The position numbers and the translations under genes are program-made. A model generated the notes under the pieces. It had not been told where the DNA came from. It did no database searches and saw only the letters and a list, made by a program, of their open reading frames with translations. This document shows positions 1 to 4,467 of a stretch of DNA of 6,042 nt, piece by piece (position 1 is the first letter of the stretch; the number at the start of each line of letters is the position of its first letter). Source of the stretch: an uncultured Oscillospiraceae bacterium (lineage in GTDB: Bacteria > Bacillota > Clostridia > Oscillospirales > Oscillospiraceae); contig CANRBW010000099.1 in assembly GCA_947628975.1 (NCBI GenBank), forward strand, positions 1-6,042. The letters are read 5' to 3'.

Positions 1-165
1 GAGTATTTTCATGTGGTGGGAAAGAGTGGGCTGGGTGATATGCAGATCGTCCAGCAGGACACAGGCACATTTTTCACTACCTTGGAGCAGTTGCAGGATT
101 TTAATTCGGTTCTCGTCGCAAAGCGCCTTGAATACCCCCGCCATCTGCTTCTCTTTTGTCTGCAA
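1..165 (-). CDS. ArsR-family metalloregulatory repressor, N-terminal part (runs off left edge)
   Basis: Fifty-five residues are visible from a TTG start and the frame is open to the window edge, so the C-terminal half is missing from view. The sequence shows the winged-helix start typical of ArsR/SmtB proteins: FKALCDENRIKILQLL, then a CxC pair (C33 and C35), then the recognition helix with TQPTLSHHMKIL. In this family the CxC box just before the recognition helix binds As(III) or Sb(III), and metal binding releases the repressor from its own promoter. TTG is chosen because GGAGGTGA (171-178) lies about 8 bases upstream; an in-frame ATG at 144 has no such site. Resistance genes (arsenite exporter or arsenate reductase) would be expected downstream, beyond the left edge, but cannot be seen. 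Family assignment is firm; arsenic rather than another metal is an inference from the CxC position. Confidence 0.88.
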   Translation of the reverse strand, partial: MQTKEKQMAGVFKALCDENRIKILQLLQGSEKCACVLLDDLHITQPTLSHHMKIL

Positions 166-179
166 GCTCGTCACCTCCC

Positions 180-203
180 ATAGATGATTTTCAATCTATC
201 TAT
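180..203. promoter_or_regulatory. Second imperfect palindrome in the arsR leader (candidate operator)
   Basis: ATAGATGATT and AATCTATCTAT face each other between the -10 box and the ribosome binding site, forming an inverted repeat with a one-base slip between the arms. It lies at or just after the expected transcription start, a common ArsR operator position. It could be the primary operator instead of the -35 palindrome. Confidence 0.45.
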
Positions 204-232
204 ATTATACACGACGCATTGACGTTTGTCAA
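204..232 (-). promoter_or_regulatory. Sigma-A promoter of the arsR gene
   Basis: On the minus strand TTGACA (227-232) and TATAAT (204-209) are both perfect consensus hexamers with a 17-bp spacer. Transcription would start near 197 and run into the TTG-started arsR-like gene. Such a strong promoter fits one held off by a repressor. Confidence 0.85.
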
Positions 233-233
233 T
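218..233. promoter_or_regulatory. Palindrome over the arsR -35 box (candidate operator)
   Basis: ATTGAC-GTTT-GTCAAT is a perfect 6-bp inverted repeat with a 4-bp centre, and it covers the -35 hexamer. ArsR proteins bind short dyads overlapping their own promoters, so it is a natural operator candidate. Binding itself is inferred. Confidence 0.5.
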
Positions 234-253
234 GGGTGCGCTGTGATTTTTTC

Positions 254-279
254 AAAAAAAAATAACCGGGCGTCCCCGG
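254..279 (-). terminator. Rho-independent terminator after the truncated methylase
   Basis: Read on the minus strand, CCGGG and CCCGG form a 5-bp stem with a 4-base loop (266-279), followed by TTA and a run of nine T (254-262). It would end transcription of the 306-1430 gene just before the arsR promoter. The stem is short but the T-tract is excellent. Confidence 0.65.
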
Positions 280-287
280 CACACATT

Positions 288-316
288 TTACACCGCAAGC
301 GAAAATTACACCGCAA
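288..316. repeat. Two direct copies of TTACACCGCAA at 18-bp spacing
   Basis: TTACACCGCAA occurs at 288-298 and again at 306-316, and the second copy supplies the stop codon of the truncated methylase. Short repeated subterminal motifs of this kind are known at the ends of some transposons, including IS21-family elements. They may be the leftover edge of an insertion that cut the gene at about 368. No transposase is visible, so this origin is only an inference. Confidence 0.4.
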
Positions 317-1430
317 AGGCGCACTTTTCAATTATTCCTCGGCTTTGTATCAAACTCTGCAAGATTATATCACAGATTTCATCGCCCTCTTTAATGTCTA
401 CCATGTCCACCATGCCTTTAACAATCTTTAAAGGCGTAAAATATTTCCCTGCATTTTCTTTTGTTTTTTCTTGCTTTGTAAAAGTCTCAAACAGTTTAGA
501 TTTAAAATCCCGGTTAATGTCAATAAATTTCCCATCGGAATCCTCGTACTCTTTGAAAAGTCGCATGACCTCGTGAAAAGTAGTCGCATCAGCGTTGTTA
601 CTTATATAATTACCGTCAGCATCTTTTTCAGCGTGAAATACAAAGCCATTAATAACCGAAGTTCTGTCTGGAGCTTCGGGAAACAGTTTGCTAATTTTTT
701 CTCTCGGTTCATGGATATACCGATAAAGTACCTCAGCCTCAGTTCTTCCGGCTTCATCGTAAAGTTTCCAAATATAGTCGAAATTTTCCGTGGGTCCAAG
801 AATATTGATGTCAGATAAATATTTGAATAAGAACAGCTCAACAAAAGTATATAAACTGTCCTTAGGCGTAGTGAATTTAATATTCTTTAGGAGGCCGCCA
901 ATTTTTTTGGCGAGGGTAGTAGGGTCAGAATACTTGATTGCTTGAAGTTGGTCGTTTGTAGTTGAAAGATCTATACTTAGGCGTTCTATAAGTTTTGCCG
1001 CCCTTCGCTCTTCAACCTTCGGTTGGATAGGAGTGACAATGCAACTCCCGTTTTCGTCCAAAATCTTATTTCCTGTTAGAGCGTTTACCCAAACAAACTT
1101 TGCTCCATCAGTAGCAACAAAAATTTTAACGCCAAGTTCTTTTGCGACACCAATCTCTTGATTAATAGCCGCCTTTATTTTTTTGTCCGTGTTGAATTCA
1201 TCAGGTTTTTTGCACTCAATATATGCGACAACCTTCCTAGAGTTGTCAACAATAAGGACATCGGGCTTTTTCCCCTTGTGTTTTACGGCAGTCTTCACTT
1301 TATTGCAAACAATTCTTTTCCCCGCAATTAAATCCCCTATGGTAGTTGCACCAAGGCTTAAACACTCGTATTTGTCAAGTATTGTGACATTATTGCAGAA
1401 TAAATCGTTTTGTATAGTCTGCTCTGACAT
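306..1430 (-). pseudogene. N-6 adenine DNA methylase with N-terminal nuclease-like domain, truncated before catalytic motif I
   Basis: The 374-residue product starts with a segment like the type I HsdR N-terminal (PD-(D/E)xK) domain: KPDVLIV (D57), then IECKK (E72, K74), which fits the nuclease core. Residues about 165-330 are the helical HsdM-type N-terminal domain (for example VELFLFKYLSD at 197-207). GKYFTP at 328-333 is the conserved entry to the methylase domain. Intact relatives continue after EICD with the AdoMet motif, DPACG-like; here D354 is followed by 20 unrelated residues and a stop. The catalytic domain (motif I and the NPPF/DPPY-type motif IV) is therefore absent and no methylation is expected. 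The start is well supported by GGAGGG (1439-1444), 8 bases upstream of ATG. It lies 47 bp downstream of a broken type III Mod start. A nuclease-only remnant remains conceivable, but decay is more likely. Confidence 0.82.
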
Positions 1431-1477
1431 TTCTTTTTCCCTCCTAATATTCTTTATCTTAGTTTTCTGTTATCTCT

Positions 1478-1600
1478 TTATAAATCCATGCTCTCGCTGT
1501 CCTCAGCGCCATAGGTATACTGTTCCTCCAGCACCCGGAACAGCACTTCCTGGTGATGGTTTACCACTTTATCCTTCCCGATCCACTCCAGCGTCGGCAT
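1478..1600 (-). pseudogene. N-terminal stub of a type III restriction-modification methyltransferase (Mod)
   Basis: A 40-residue frame, too short to be called by most gene finders, starts MPTLEWIGKDKVVNHHQ and continues to FRVLEEQYTYG. This is the conserved beginning of type III Mod (adenine N6) methyltransferases, which normally go on within a few residues to a GDNLEAL segment and the DPPY motif in a protein of 500-700 residues. Here it stops after SESMDL, so all catalytic motifs are missing. A weak ribosome site (AGGGAGA) precedes the ATG, and a promoter candidate lies upstream. Joining to the downstream methylase looks like the result of a deletion. Recognition rests on recalled family similarity over about 35 residues. 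Confidence 0.72.
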
Positions 1601-1635
1601 GACGATCTCTCCCTGCCTCTATGATAAGTAGGGAT

Positions 1636-1664
1636 ATTTTATCATATTATGCCGGAAAGAACAA
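1636..1664 (-). promoter_or_regulatory. Candidate promoter for the Mod stub and methylase remnant
   Basis: On the minus strand TTGTTC (1659-1664) and TAAAAT (1636-1641) are spaced by 17 bp and lie about 36 bp upstream of the Mod start. The -10 box matches 5 of 6 consensus bases and the -35 only 3 of 6. Confidence 0.4.
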
Positions 1665-1696
1665 GGAGAAGGAACAGGCCACAAGTATTTTTTGTC

Positions 1697-1725
1697 AAAA
1701 TATGCCTCAAATTGAGGCACATTTT
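1697..1725. promoter_or_regulatory. 29-bp nearly perfect palindrome (candidate operator)
   Basis: The core TGCCTCAA-A-TTGAGGCA (1703-1719) is a perfect 8-bp dyad around a single central base (1711). It extends outward through one mismatched pair to AAAAT and ATTTT arms. It lies between the divergent Mod-stub promoter and the promoter of the 124-aa gene, about 20 bp upstream of the latter's -35. That position suits a dimeric regulator. No T-tract follows either side, so a terminator is less likely. Confidence 0.55.
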
Positions 1726-1746
1726 CCAGGTCAGGCAAAATGGGGC

Positions 1747-1775
1747 TTGTATCCCCTTAACGTGGTCTTTATAAT
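1747..1775 (+). promoter_or_regulatory. Promoter of the 124-aa hypothetical gene
   Basis: TTGTAT (1747-1752) and a perfect TATAAT (1770-1775) are separated by 17 bp. Transcription would begin around 1782, just before the GGAGG at 1786-1790. This places longer in-frame starts (ATG at 1621 and 1774) outside the transcript and supports the start at 1804. Confidence 0.6.
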
Positions 1776-1803
1776 GAATACCAAAGGAGGAATTGTCTAT
1801 AAG

Positions 1804-2178
1804 ATGAGCGTTCAAATCATGGGTTACATCGTGCACCCGGTCAGAGAGTTTCACCCTAGCACAGTGTTATTTTCAAAGGGAATTGAGAGGATCACAGTCG
1901 CTATGCTCCAAGGCGCGCTGGGGCAAATGATTTCTATCATTTCCCAAAAAGAGCCTGCATTGGAGCGATATGCTGTCGCGTTGAAGGTACTACGGGCGGT
2001 CCAAACACGTTTGACCAACCAGCAGGTAAAACGGCCAAGTAAAGAAGACCTTAAGATTGCTTGTGAGGTTTTGAAGGAAGTGCAAAAAGAACACGCGGAG
2101 ACCCAAATGCAGAGGAATAGAATCGATACCGCCGCGTCTTGGTGCATGATGTTCATCGAGTGTTTCGTCCGAGATTGA
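1804..2178 (+). CDS. Hypothetical protein, 124 aa, helix-rich
   Basis: I do not recognise this protein. From ATG 1804 it begins MSVQIMGYIVHPVREFHPST and ends ECFVRD. It has no signal peptide, transmembrane segment or metal-binding cluster that I can see. The middle and end are charged and look alpha-helical, with a lysine/glutamate-rich stretch around residues 75-105 (EDLKIACEVLKEVQKEH) that could form amphipathic helices. The frame is open back to 1621, but the promoter at 1747-1775 and the AAAGGAGG at 1783-1790 point to 1804; the 13-base gap from that site to ATG is longer than usual. It stands alone between a decayed restriction-modification locus and the tRNA-Ala scar, on the opposite strand. 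It may be cargo of the integrated element, with a role in defence, regulation or something else; nothing in the sequence decides. Confidence 0.6.
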   Translation: MSVQIMGYIVHPVREFHPSTVLFSKGIERITVAMLQGALGQMISIISQKEPALERYAVALKVLRAVQTRLTNQQVKRPSKEDLKIACEVLKEVQKEHAETQMQRNRIDTAASWCMMFIECFVRD

Positions 2179-2199
2179 ATTTCCAAAGGGTTGGATGAT

Positions 2200-2228
2200 T
2201 TGTCTCCGGGAAAATTGTATGTTATAAT
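2200..2228 (+). promoter_or_regulatory. Orphan promoter-like site pointing into a non-coding stretch
   Basis: TTGTCT (2200-2205) and TATAAT (2223-2228) have exactly 17 bp between them. No credible gene follows on the plus strand before the strong terminator ending at 2510, so a transcript of about 270 nt would be non-coding or read into the tRNA fragment. It may be a chance match in AT-rich DNA. Confidence 0.4.
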
Positions 2229-2423
2229 TATTTTGGGCGGATTTCTGCTGTTTCCACCTACCGTCGGCACTTTCCTTGCCAAAATCGTACCAGAATCCAT
2301 ACCAGAATGAGCCTGAAAAACAGCGGAACAGGGCGGCACTCGATGGGAGGGTCGCCCTGCTCAAAGCATTGGAAATATATATTTTGTCCTTTTCTGTATC
2401 GCTGTGTTTTTGGCTCTGACTCC
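2229..2423. other. Non-coding end of the integrated element, with short repeats
   Basis: No credible gene is seen here. ACCAGAAT occurs twice in direct orientation (2289-2296 and 2301-2308, 12 bp apart), a spacing like that of integrase arm-type sites. CAGGGCG and CGCCCTG (2329-2335 and 2353-2359) form a 7-bp inverted repeat. Both lie within 140 bp of the tRNA crossover region, where an attachment site would hold such elements. Their role is inferred. Confidence 0.35.
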
Positions 2424-2468
2424 ATGGCATTCAAGAGGTCAGCGGTTCGATCCCGCTTATCTCCACCA
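2424..2468 (+). other. 3' fragment of tRNA-Ala(GGC): attachment-site scar
   Basis: The segment begins at the anticodon (ATGGCAT loop with GGC), then has the 3' anticodon strand TCAAG, variable loop AGGTC, a complete T arm GCGGTTCGATCCCGC, the 3' acceptor strand TTATCTCC and ACCA. The 5' half expected of this tRNA (GGGGATATAGCTCAG and so on) is absent; the bases upstream do not pair with it. Integrative elements using tyrosine integrases recombine in the anticodon or T-arm region and leave such a 3' remnant at the distal end, the element lying on the tRNA 5' side, here the left. The native terminator follows directly, which agrees with this orientation. It is not a functional tRNA. The intact tRNA-Ala and the integrase should lie beyond the left edge. 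Confidence 0.8.
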
Positions 2469-2510
2469 AACGAAAAGCAGGTATCCAACAGGATACCTGC
2501 TTTTTGTTTG
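2467..2510 (+). terminator. Strong rho-independent terminator of the tRNA-Ala locus
   Basis: AAAAGCAGGTATCC and GGATACCTGCTTTT form a perfect 14-bp stem around an AACA loop (2487-2490). The stem extends through a G-T pair by CAAAC/GTTTG to 20 bp. The TTTTTG tail suits plus-strand termination, and the T-rich reverse side may allow some bidirectional function. It starts at the CCA end of the tRNA fragment. Confidence 0.9.
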
Positions 2511-2519
2511 ACGAAATCC

Positions 2520-2538
2520 TCGAACCGCTGACCTCTTG
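2520..2538 (-). repeat. Inverted 19-bp copy of the tRNA-Ala anticodon/T-arm segment
   Basis: On the minus strand this reads CAAGAGGTCAGCGGTTCGA, identical to 2432-2450 in the tRNA fragment. Together the two copies make a perfect 19-bp inverted repeat nested around the terminator with almost the same centre. The next bases (GGATTT on the minus strand) do not continue the tRNA. It may be an attachment scar in the opposite orientation or the product of an inversion. Confidence 0.85.
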
Positions 2539-2550
2539 CCTTATAAATCT

Positions 2551-2577
2551 GTCAGCGCCTCCGCTTATCCCCACCCA
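2551..2577 (+). repeat. Degenerate second tRNA-Ala 3' end
   Basis: GTCAGCG (2551-2557) followed by CCGCTTATCCCCACC (2561-2575) repeats the tRNA 3' end at 2453-2467 with one mismatch in 15, but the T loop is lost. A terminator follows 5 bp later, as at the first copy. The same bases read on the minus strand also resemble a tRNA-Ala 5' end (GGGGATA), since acceptor arms are self-complementary, so orientation is uncertain. Confidence 0.5.
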
Positions 2578-2581
2578 GGGA

Positions 2582-2614
2582 AGCCCTGAAGCCGTAACGG
2601 TTTCGGGGCTTTTT
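2582..2614 (+). terminator. Rho-independent terminator behind the degenerate tRNA end
   Basis: AGCCCTGAAGCCG and CGGTTTCGGGGCT form a 13-bp stem, including two G-T pairs, with a TAA loop (2595-2597), followed by TTTT. It is probably the former terminator of a tRNA locus or of lost upstream genes. Confidence 0.8.
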
Positions 2615-2729
2615 CCTTGGGCCGGGGTGGGGTAAAATCATGGGCGGGGCGGGCGGCTGACGGATTTTTTTGCGGCGGGCGATAGATTTGGCCGGTCCGC
2701 GTCGTTTTAGGGGCAAAGGAGGTGGGCGT

Positions 2730-2903
2730 GTGGACCAAGAGCGGGCAGAGCAGTTGGTGGCGCAATACACCGACACGCTGCTGCGGATCGGCTACACCTG
2801 GCTGGGGGACCTGGATGCCCGCAACACCCTAATGGGACACGATCTCAGACTGGTGGCGCATATCGTGAAGAAGTGTTACCCCAAAAGGAGACTTGGAGAG
2901 TAG
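2730..2903 (+). pseudogene. Chimeric sigma-factor fragment (ECF-like head joined to SigK-like region 2)
   Basis: A 57-residue frame starts at GTG 2730 behind an excellent AGGAGG (2717-2722) at 7 bases. Residues 1-27 (DQERAEQLVAQYTDTLLRIG and YTWLGD) match the start of ECF sigma factors, where region 2 binds core RNA polymerase. Residues about 26-49, DLDARNTLMGHDLRLVAHIV then KKCY, instead match the conserved region of sporulation sigma factors such as SigK and SigE (RNLRLVAHIVKKY). The frame then ends in PKRRLGE. Sigma regions 2.3-2.4 and 4, needed for promoter recognition, are absent, so it cannot work as a sigma factor. No continuation is visible in the other frames of 2904-3070, which holds no recognisable gene. 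It looks like a recombination remnant; whether the short peptide binds RNA polymerase is unknown. Confidence 0.62.
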
Positions 2904-3070
2904 AATGCGGGAGCGTGCAACTTTATCGGCCTCTCCCTTATGGCCAATGCTCCAGGAAAGATGTCAAGCAAATGGCCCCGCTCTGGAAATCCAGTGGACA
3001 AGCTTTCTTTGAAACGTATCACCGCAAAGTGCTGTGGCAATCGATCCGCAGTCGCTTTTGTCCTGAGGGT

Positions 3071-3397
3071 TTAAGTATCTTCGGGGTCCAGGCAGTAATC
3101 GACAAAGAGTTCAACTATTTGTCTGCCTTTTCTGGTCAGCTTTGATATTTTGTTGACAAGTACTTTATTATCAAGCTCCGTACTTTTGCCTGTCAAAATA
3201 TAGTCGGAGCTGACTTGTAGGATCTGGCATAGATTGACAAGGTTTTCGATGCGGATAGACTTATTTCCTCTCTCAAGGTTAGAGACCATTTGAATGGAAA
3301 CATTCATCATATTGGCAATCTGTTCTTGAGTATAACCCATTTGCTTCCTGCGCTGTTGAATTCTTTTGCCAATATCGATCAGTGCAACCTTTTCCAT
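3071..3397 (-). CDS. XRE/Cro-type helix-turn-helix transcriptional repressor
   Basis: The 108-residue protein carries a complete HTH_3 domain at residues about 9-65: IGKRIQQRRKQMGYTQEQIA, then NVSIQMVSNLERGNKSIRI as the recognition helix region, then LVNLCQILQVSSDYILTG. The C-terminal tail of about 40 residues (residues 70-108) is probably for dimerisation. Size and layout are those of stand-alone repressors of phages and integrative elements. ATG 3397 is preceded by a GGGGTGAG-like site. It is divergent from the excisionase-like gene at 3531; the 133-bp gap holds promoters both ways and repeats where the repressor could act on itself and its neighbour. No clear terminator follows the stop. 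Its regulon is inferred. Confidence 0.9.
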   Translation of the reverse strand: MEKVALIDIGKRIQQRRKQMGYTQEQIANMMNVSIQMVSNLERGNKSIRIENLVNLCQILQVSSDYILTGKSTELDNKVLVNKISKLTRKGRQIVELFVDYCLDPEDT

Positions 3398-3430
3398 TCC
3401 CTCACCCCTGAAATTAACCTATATAAGTAT

Positions 3431-3459
3431 ATTATATGCATCTCCTGCTTAATTTTAAG
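3431..3459 (-). promoter_or_regulatory. Promoter of the XRE repressor gene
   Basis: Minus-strand TATAAT (3431-3436) is perfect; 17 bp upstream is only a weak -35, CTTAAA (3454-3459). The first CGCCT-type repeat abuts this -35, so the repressor could regulate its own synthesis. Confidence 0.55.
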
Positions 3460-3489
3460 CGCCTAAAGGTTGACTTTATACGCCTTTAG
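3460..3489. promoter_or_regulatory. Operator-like repeats between divergent HTH genes
   Basis: CGCCTAAAG (3460-3468) and CGCCTTTAG (3481-3489) are directly repeated at 21 bp, two helical turns, and CTAAAGG/CCTTTAG also form a 7-bp inverted pair. They flank the -35 box of the plus promoter and one lies in its spacer. A bound XRE dimer pair would block transcription of the 3531 gene. Confidence 0.55.
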
Positions 3490-3498
3490 ATGTATAAT
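3470..3498 (+). promoter_or_regulatory. Promoter of the excisionase-like gene
   Basis: TTGACT (3470-3475) and TATAAT (3493-3498) with a 17-bp spacer match 11 of 12 consensus bases. The start of transcription would be near 3505, just ahead of AAAGGAGG (3511-3517). Confidence 0.82.
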
Positions 3499-3530
3499 CA
3501 TTGTCGGAGAAAGGAGGTGCAACGGCACAG

Positions 3531-3710
3531 ATGGACTACATGAGCACAAAGGAGGCGGCAGCGCGATGGGGATATACGGAACAAACGATTTGCAAATGGT
3601 GTAGAAGCGGGTCTATTTCTGTGGAATTACGCCCGGAAAAGAAAGGAGGGCGATGGCAGATCCCCGCAGCGGCACAATGTCCAAAGTCTATAAAAACAAC
3701 TGCATCCTAA
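3531..3710 (+). CDS. Small excisionase-like DNA-binding protein (HTH_17/MerR-like fold)
   Basis: The 59-residue product from ATG 3531 reads MDYMSTKEAAARWGYTEQTI, then CKWCRSGSISVELRPEKKGG and RWQIPAAA. This is the one-domain winged HTH pattern of excisionases and related regulators: a STKEAAxxWG first helix, a short recognition helix, a wing containing a GRW segment and an IP end. Such proteins bend attachment-site DNA during excision or act as regulators in mobile elements. GGAGG is 13 bases before ATG 3531; ATG 3540 is an alternative, and the promoter supports either. The divergent XRE repressor and shared repeats resemble a phage- or ICE-like control switch. No integrase is adjacent, so a direct excision role is uncertain. 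Confidence 0.78.
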   Translation: MDYMSTKEAAARWGYTEQTICKWCRSGSISVELRPEKKGGRWQIPAAAQCPKSIKTTAS

Positions 3711-3854
3711 CCGCAAAGGATACCTTCAACTTGTGCACCGGGTCGTTTTGGCGCGTATTTCCTTAAGATGAAAAGCGAAGCCTTAAACCTACAACAGACG
3801 GACGATCAGTATGTGTAAACTATGCTTAACAGAAAGAAAACAGGAGGGAAAACC

Positions 3855-4271
3855 ATGAAAAAATGGATTGCTTTGCTTTTGTCGCTTGTACTGGCTCTAT
3901 CTTTATGTGCTTGTAACCACAAGGAATCTTCCGATGGCAGTTCATCTTCCACTGATTCTTCAAGCGACTCTACTTCCGAACGGAAAAAAGACACATTGAC
4001 GTATGATGCAATCGAGGCACTCGTAGTCAATGCTCTATACCAAGAAATTGATTCGACATATACCACCGCCGATCCTGGCAGTTGCAGCTATGCCATCAAT
4101 ACAACAGAAACGAATGGGGATTTTACTTACGTATATGGCAGTGTCACTCTGTATGATAAATATGGAAGGGCGACTGGCGGGTGGAGCGATGGATCCGGCA
4201 CCCCTTTCAGAAGTTTTACCATACAGATAAACGGCAGAACAGGACGAGTAACTTCTTGCAAGATCCAGTGA
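3855..4271 (+). CDS. Small serine-rich lipoprotein of unknown function
   Basis: The 138-residue product has a lipoprotein signal peptide: MKKW, a hydrophobic core of leucines and a lipobox LCAC, placing the lipidated cysteine at residue 20. Then comes a low-complexity Ser/Asp/Thr linker (about residues 24-43), which would hold the domain off the membrane. The mature domain (about 47-138) is polar and probably beta-rich, with two cysteines (in GSCSYA and SCKIQ) that could pair, and aromatic strands such as DFTYVYGSVTLYDKYGRATG. ATG 3855 follows AGGAGGG (3842-3848) at 6 bases. I do not recognise the family; SmpA/PepSY-like small lipoproteins have a similar build, but no motif settles this. It should face outward on the cytoplasmic membrane. 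No clear promoter was found upstream. Confidence 0.85.
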   Translation: MKKWIALLLSLVLALSLCACNHKESSDGSSSSTDSSSDSTSERKKDTLTYDAIEALVVNALYQEIDSTYTTADPGSCSYAINTTETNGDFTYVYGSVTLYDKYGRATGGWSDGSGTPFRSFTIQINGRTGRVTSCKIQ

Positions 4272-4405
4272 GAGACTGTCGCAAGATCTTATCACCCTCT
4301 CCATGAACGCCTTTACCCAGGCCACCGATGGACCTGCCCTGCGGCTACACGCCCCGGGCTCTGCGGATCGAGGATAGCGAGCGGGAAATGCAATCGGGCA
4401 CAGCC

Positions 4406-4436
4406 AAAGGGACGGCTACTATGGCCGTCCCTTTTT
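4406..4436 (+). terminator. Rho-independent terminator
   Basis: AAAGGGACGGC and GCCGTCCCTTT pair perfectly over 11 bp around a 7-base loop (4417-4423), ending in TTTTT. It points along the plus strand, 135 bp after the lipoprotein stop, and may serve that gene or a lost one between. Confidence 0.85.
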
Positions 4437-4467
4437 CATCGGTGGTTACCTCCGCCTCCTGCCATAA

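Noticed and set aside
288..316. A CRISPR array
   Set aside because: There are only two 11-bp copies with a 7-bp gap; no further units or spacer-length intervals exist.
156..844. Plus- and minus-strand frames overlapping the truncated methylase and the arsR promoter
   Set aside because: They are shadows of the 306-1430 frame or cross the arsR promoter and terminator; none has a start site or family match.
1697..1725. Reading the large palindrome as a terminator
   Set aside because: The flanks have at most four T before other bases on each side, and it stands between divergent promoters rather than behind a gene.
1621..1803. Extended N-terminus of the 124-aa protein from ATG 1621
   Set aside because: The extension contains the 29-bp palindrome and a full promoter, has no ribosome site, and reads poorly as protein.
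2424..2468. A functional tRNA-Ala gene
   Set aside because: The D arm, the 5' acceptor strand and the 5' anticodon strand are missing; upstream bases do not pair with the 3' strands.
2258..2488. Minus-strand frame encoding GGDKRDRTADLLNAM and more
   Set aside because: This peptide is the antisense reading of the tRNA-Ala(GGC) 3' half and is a familiar false gene product in databases.
2873..3145. Plus-strand 90-aa frame
   Set aside because: It overlaps the end of the sigma fragment and its last 25 codons are antisense to the XRE repressor gene. No ribosome site or recognisable motif supports it; the 2904-3070 gap simply has no clear gene.
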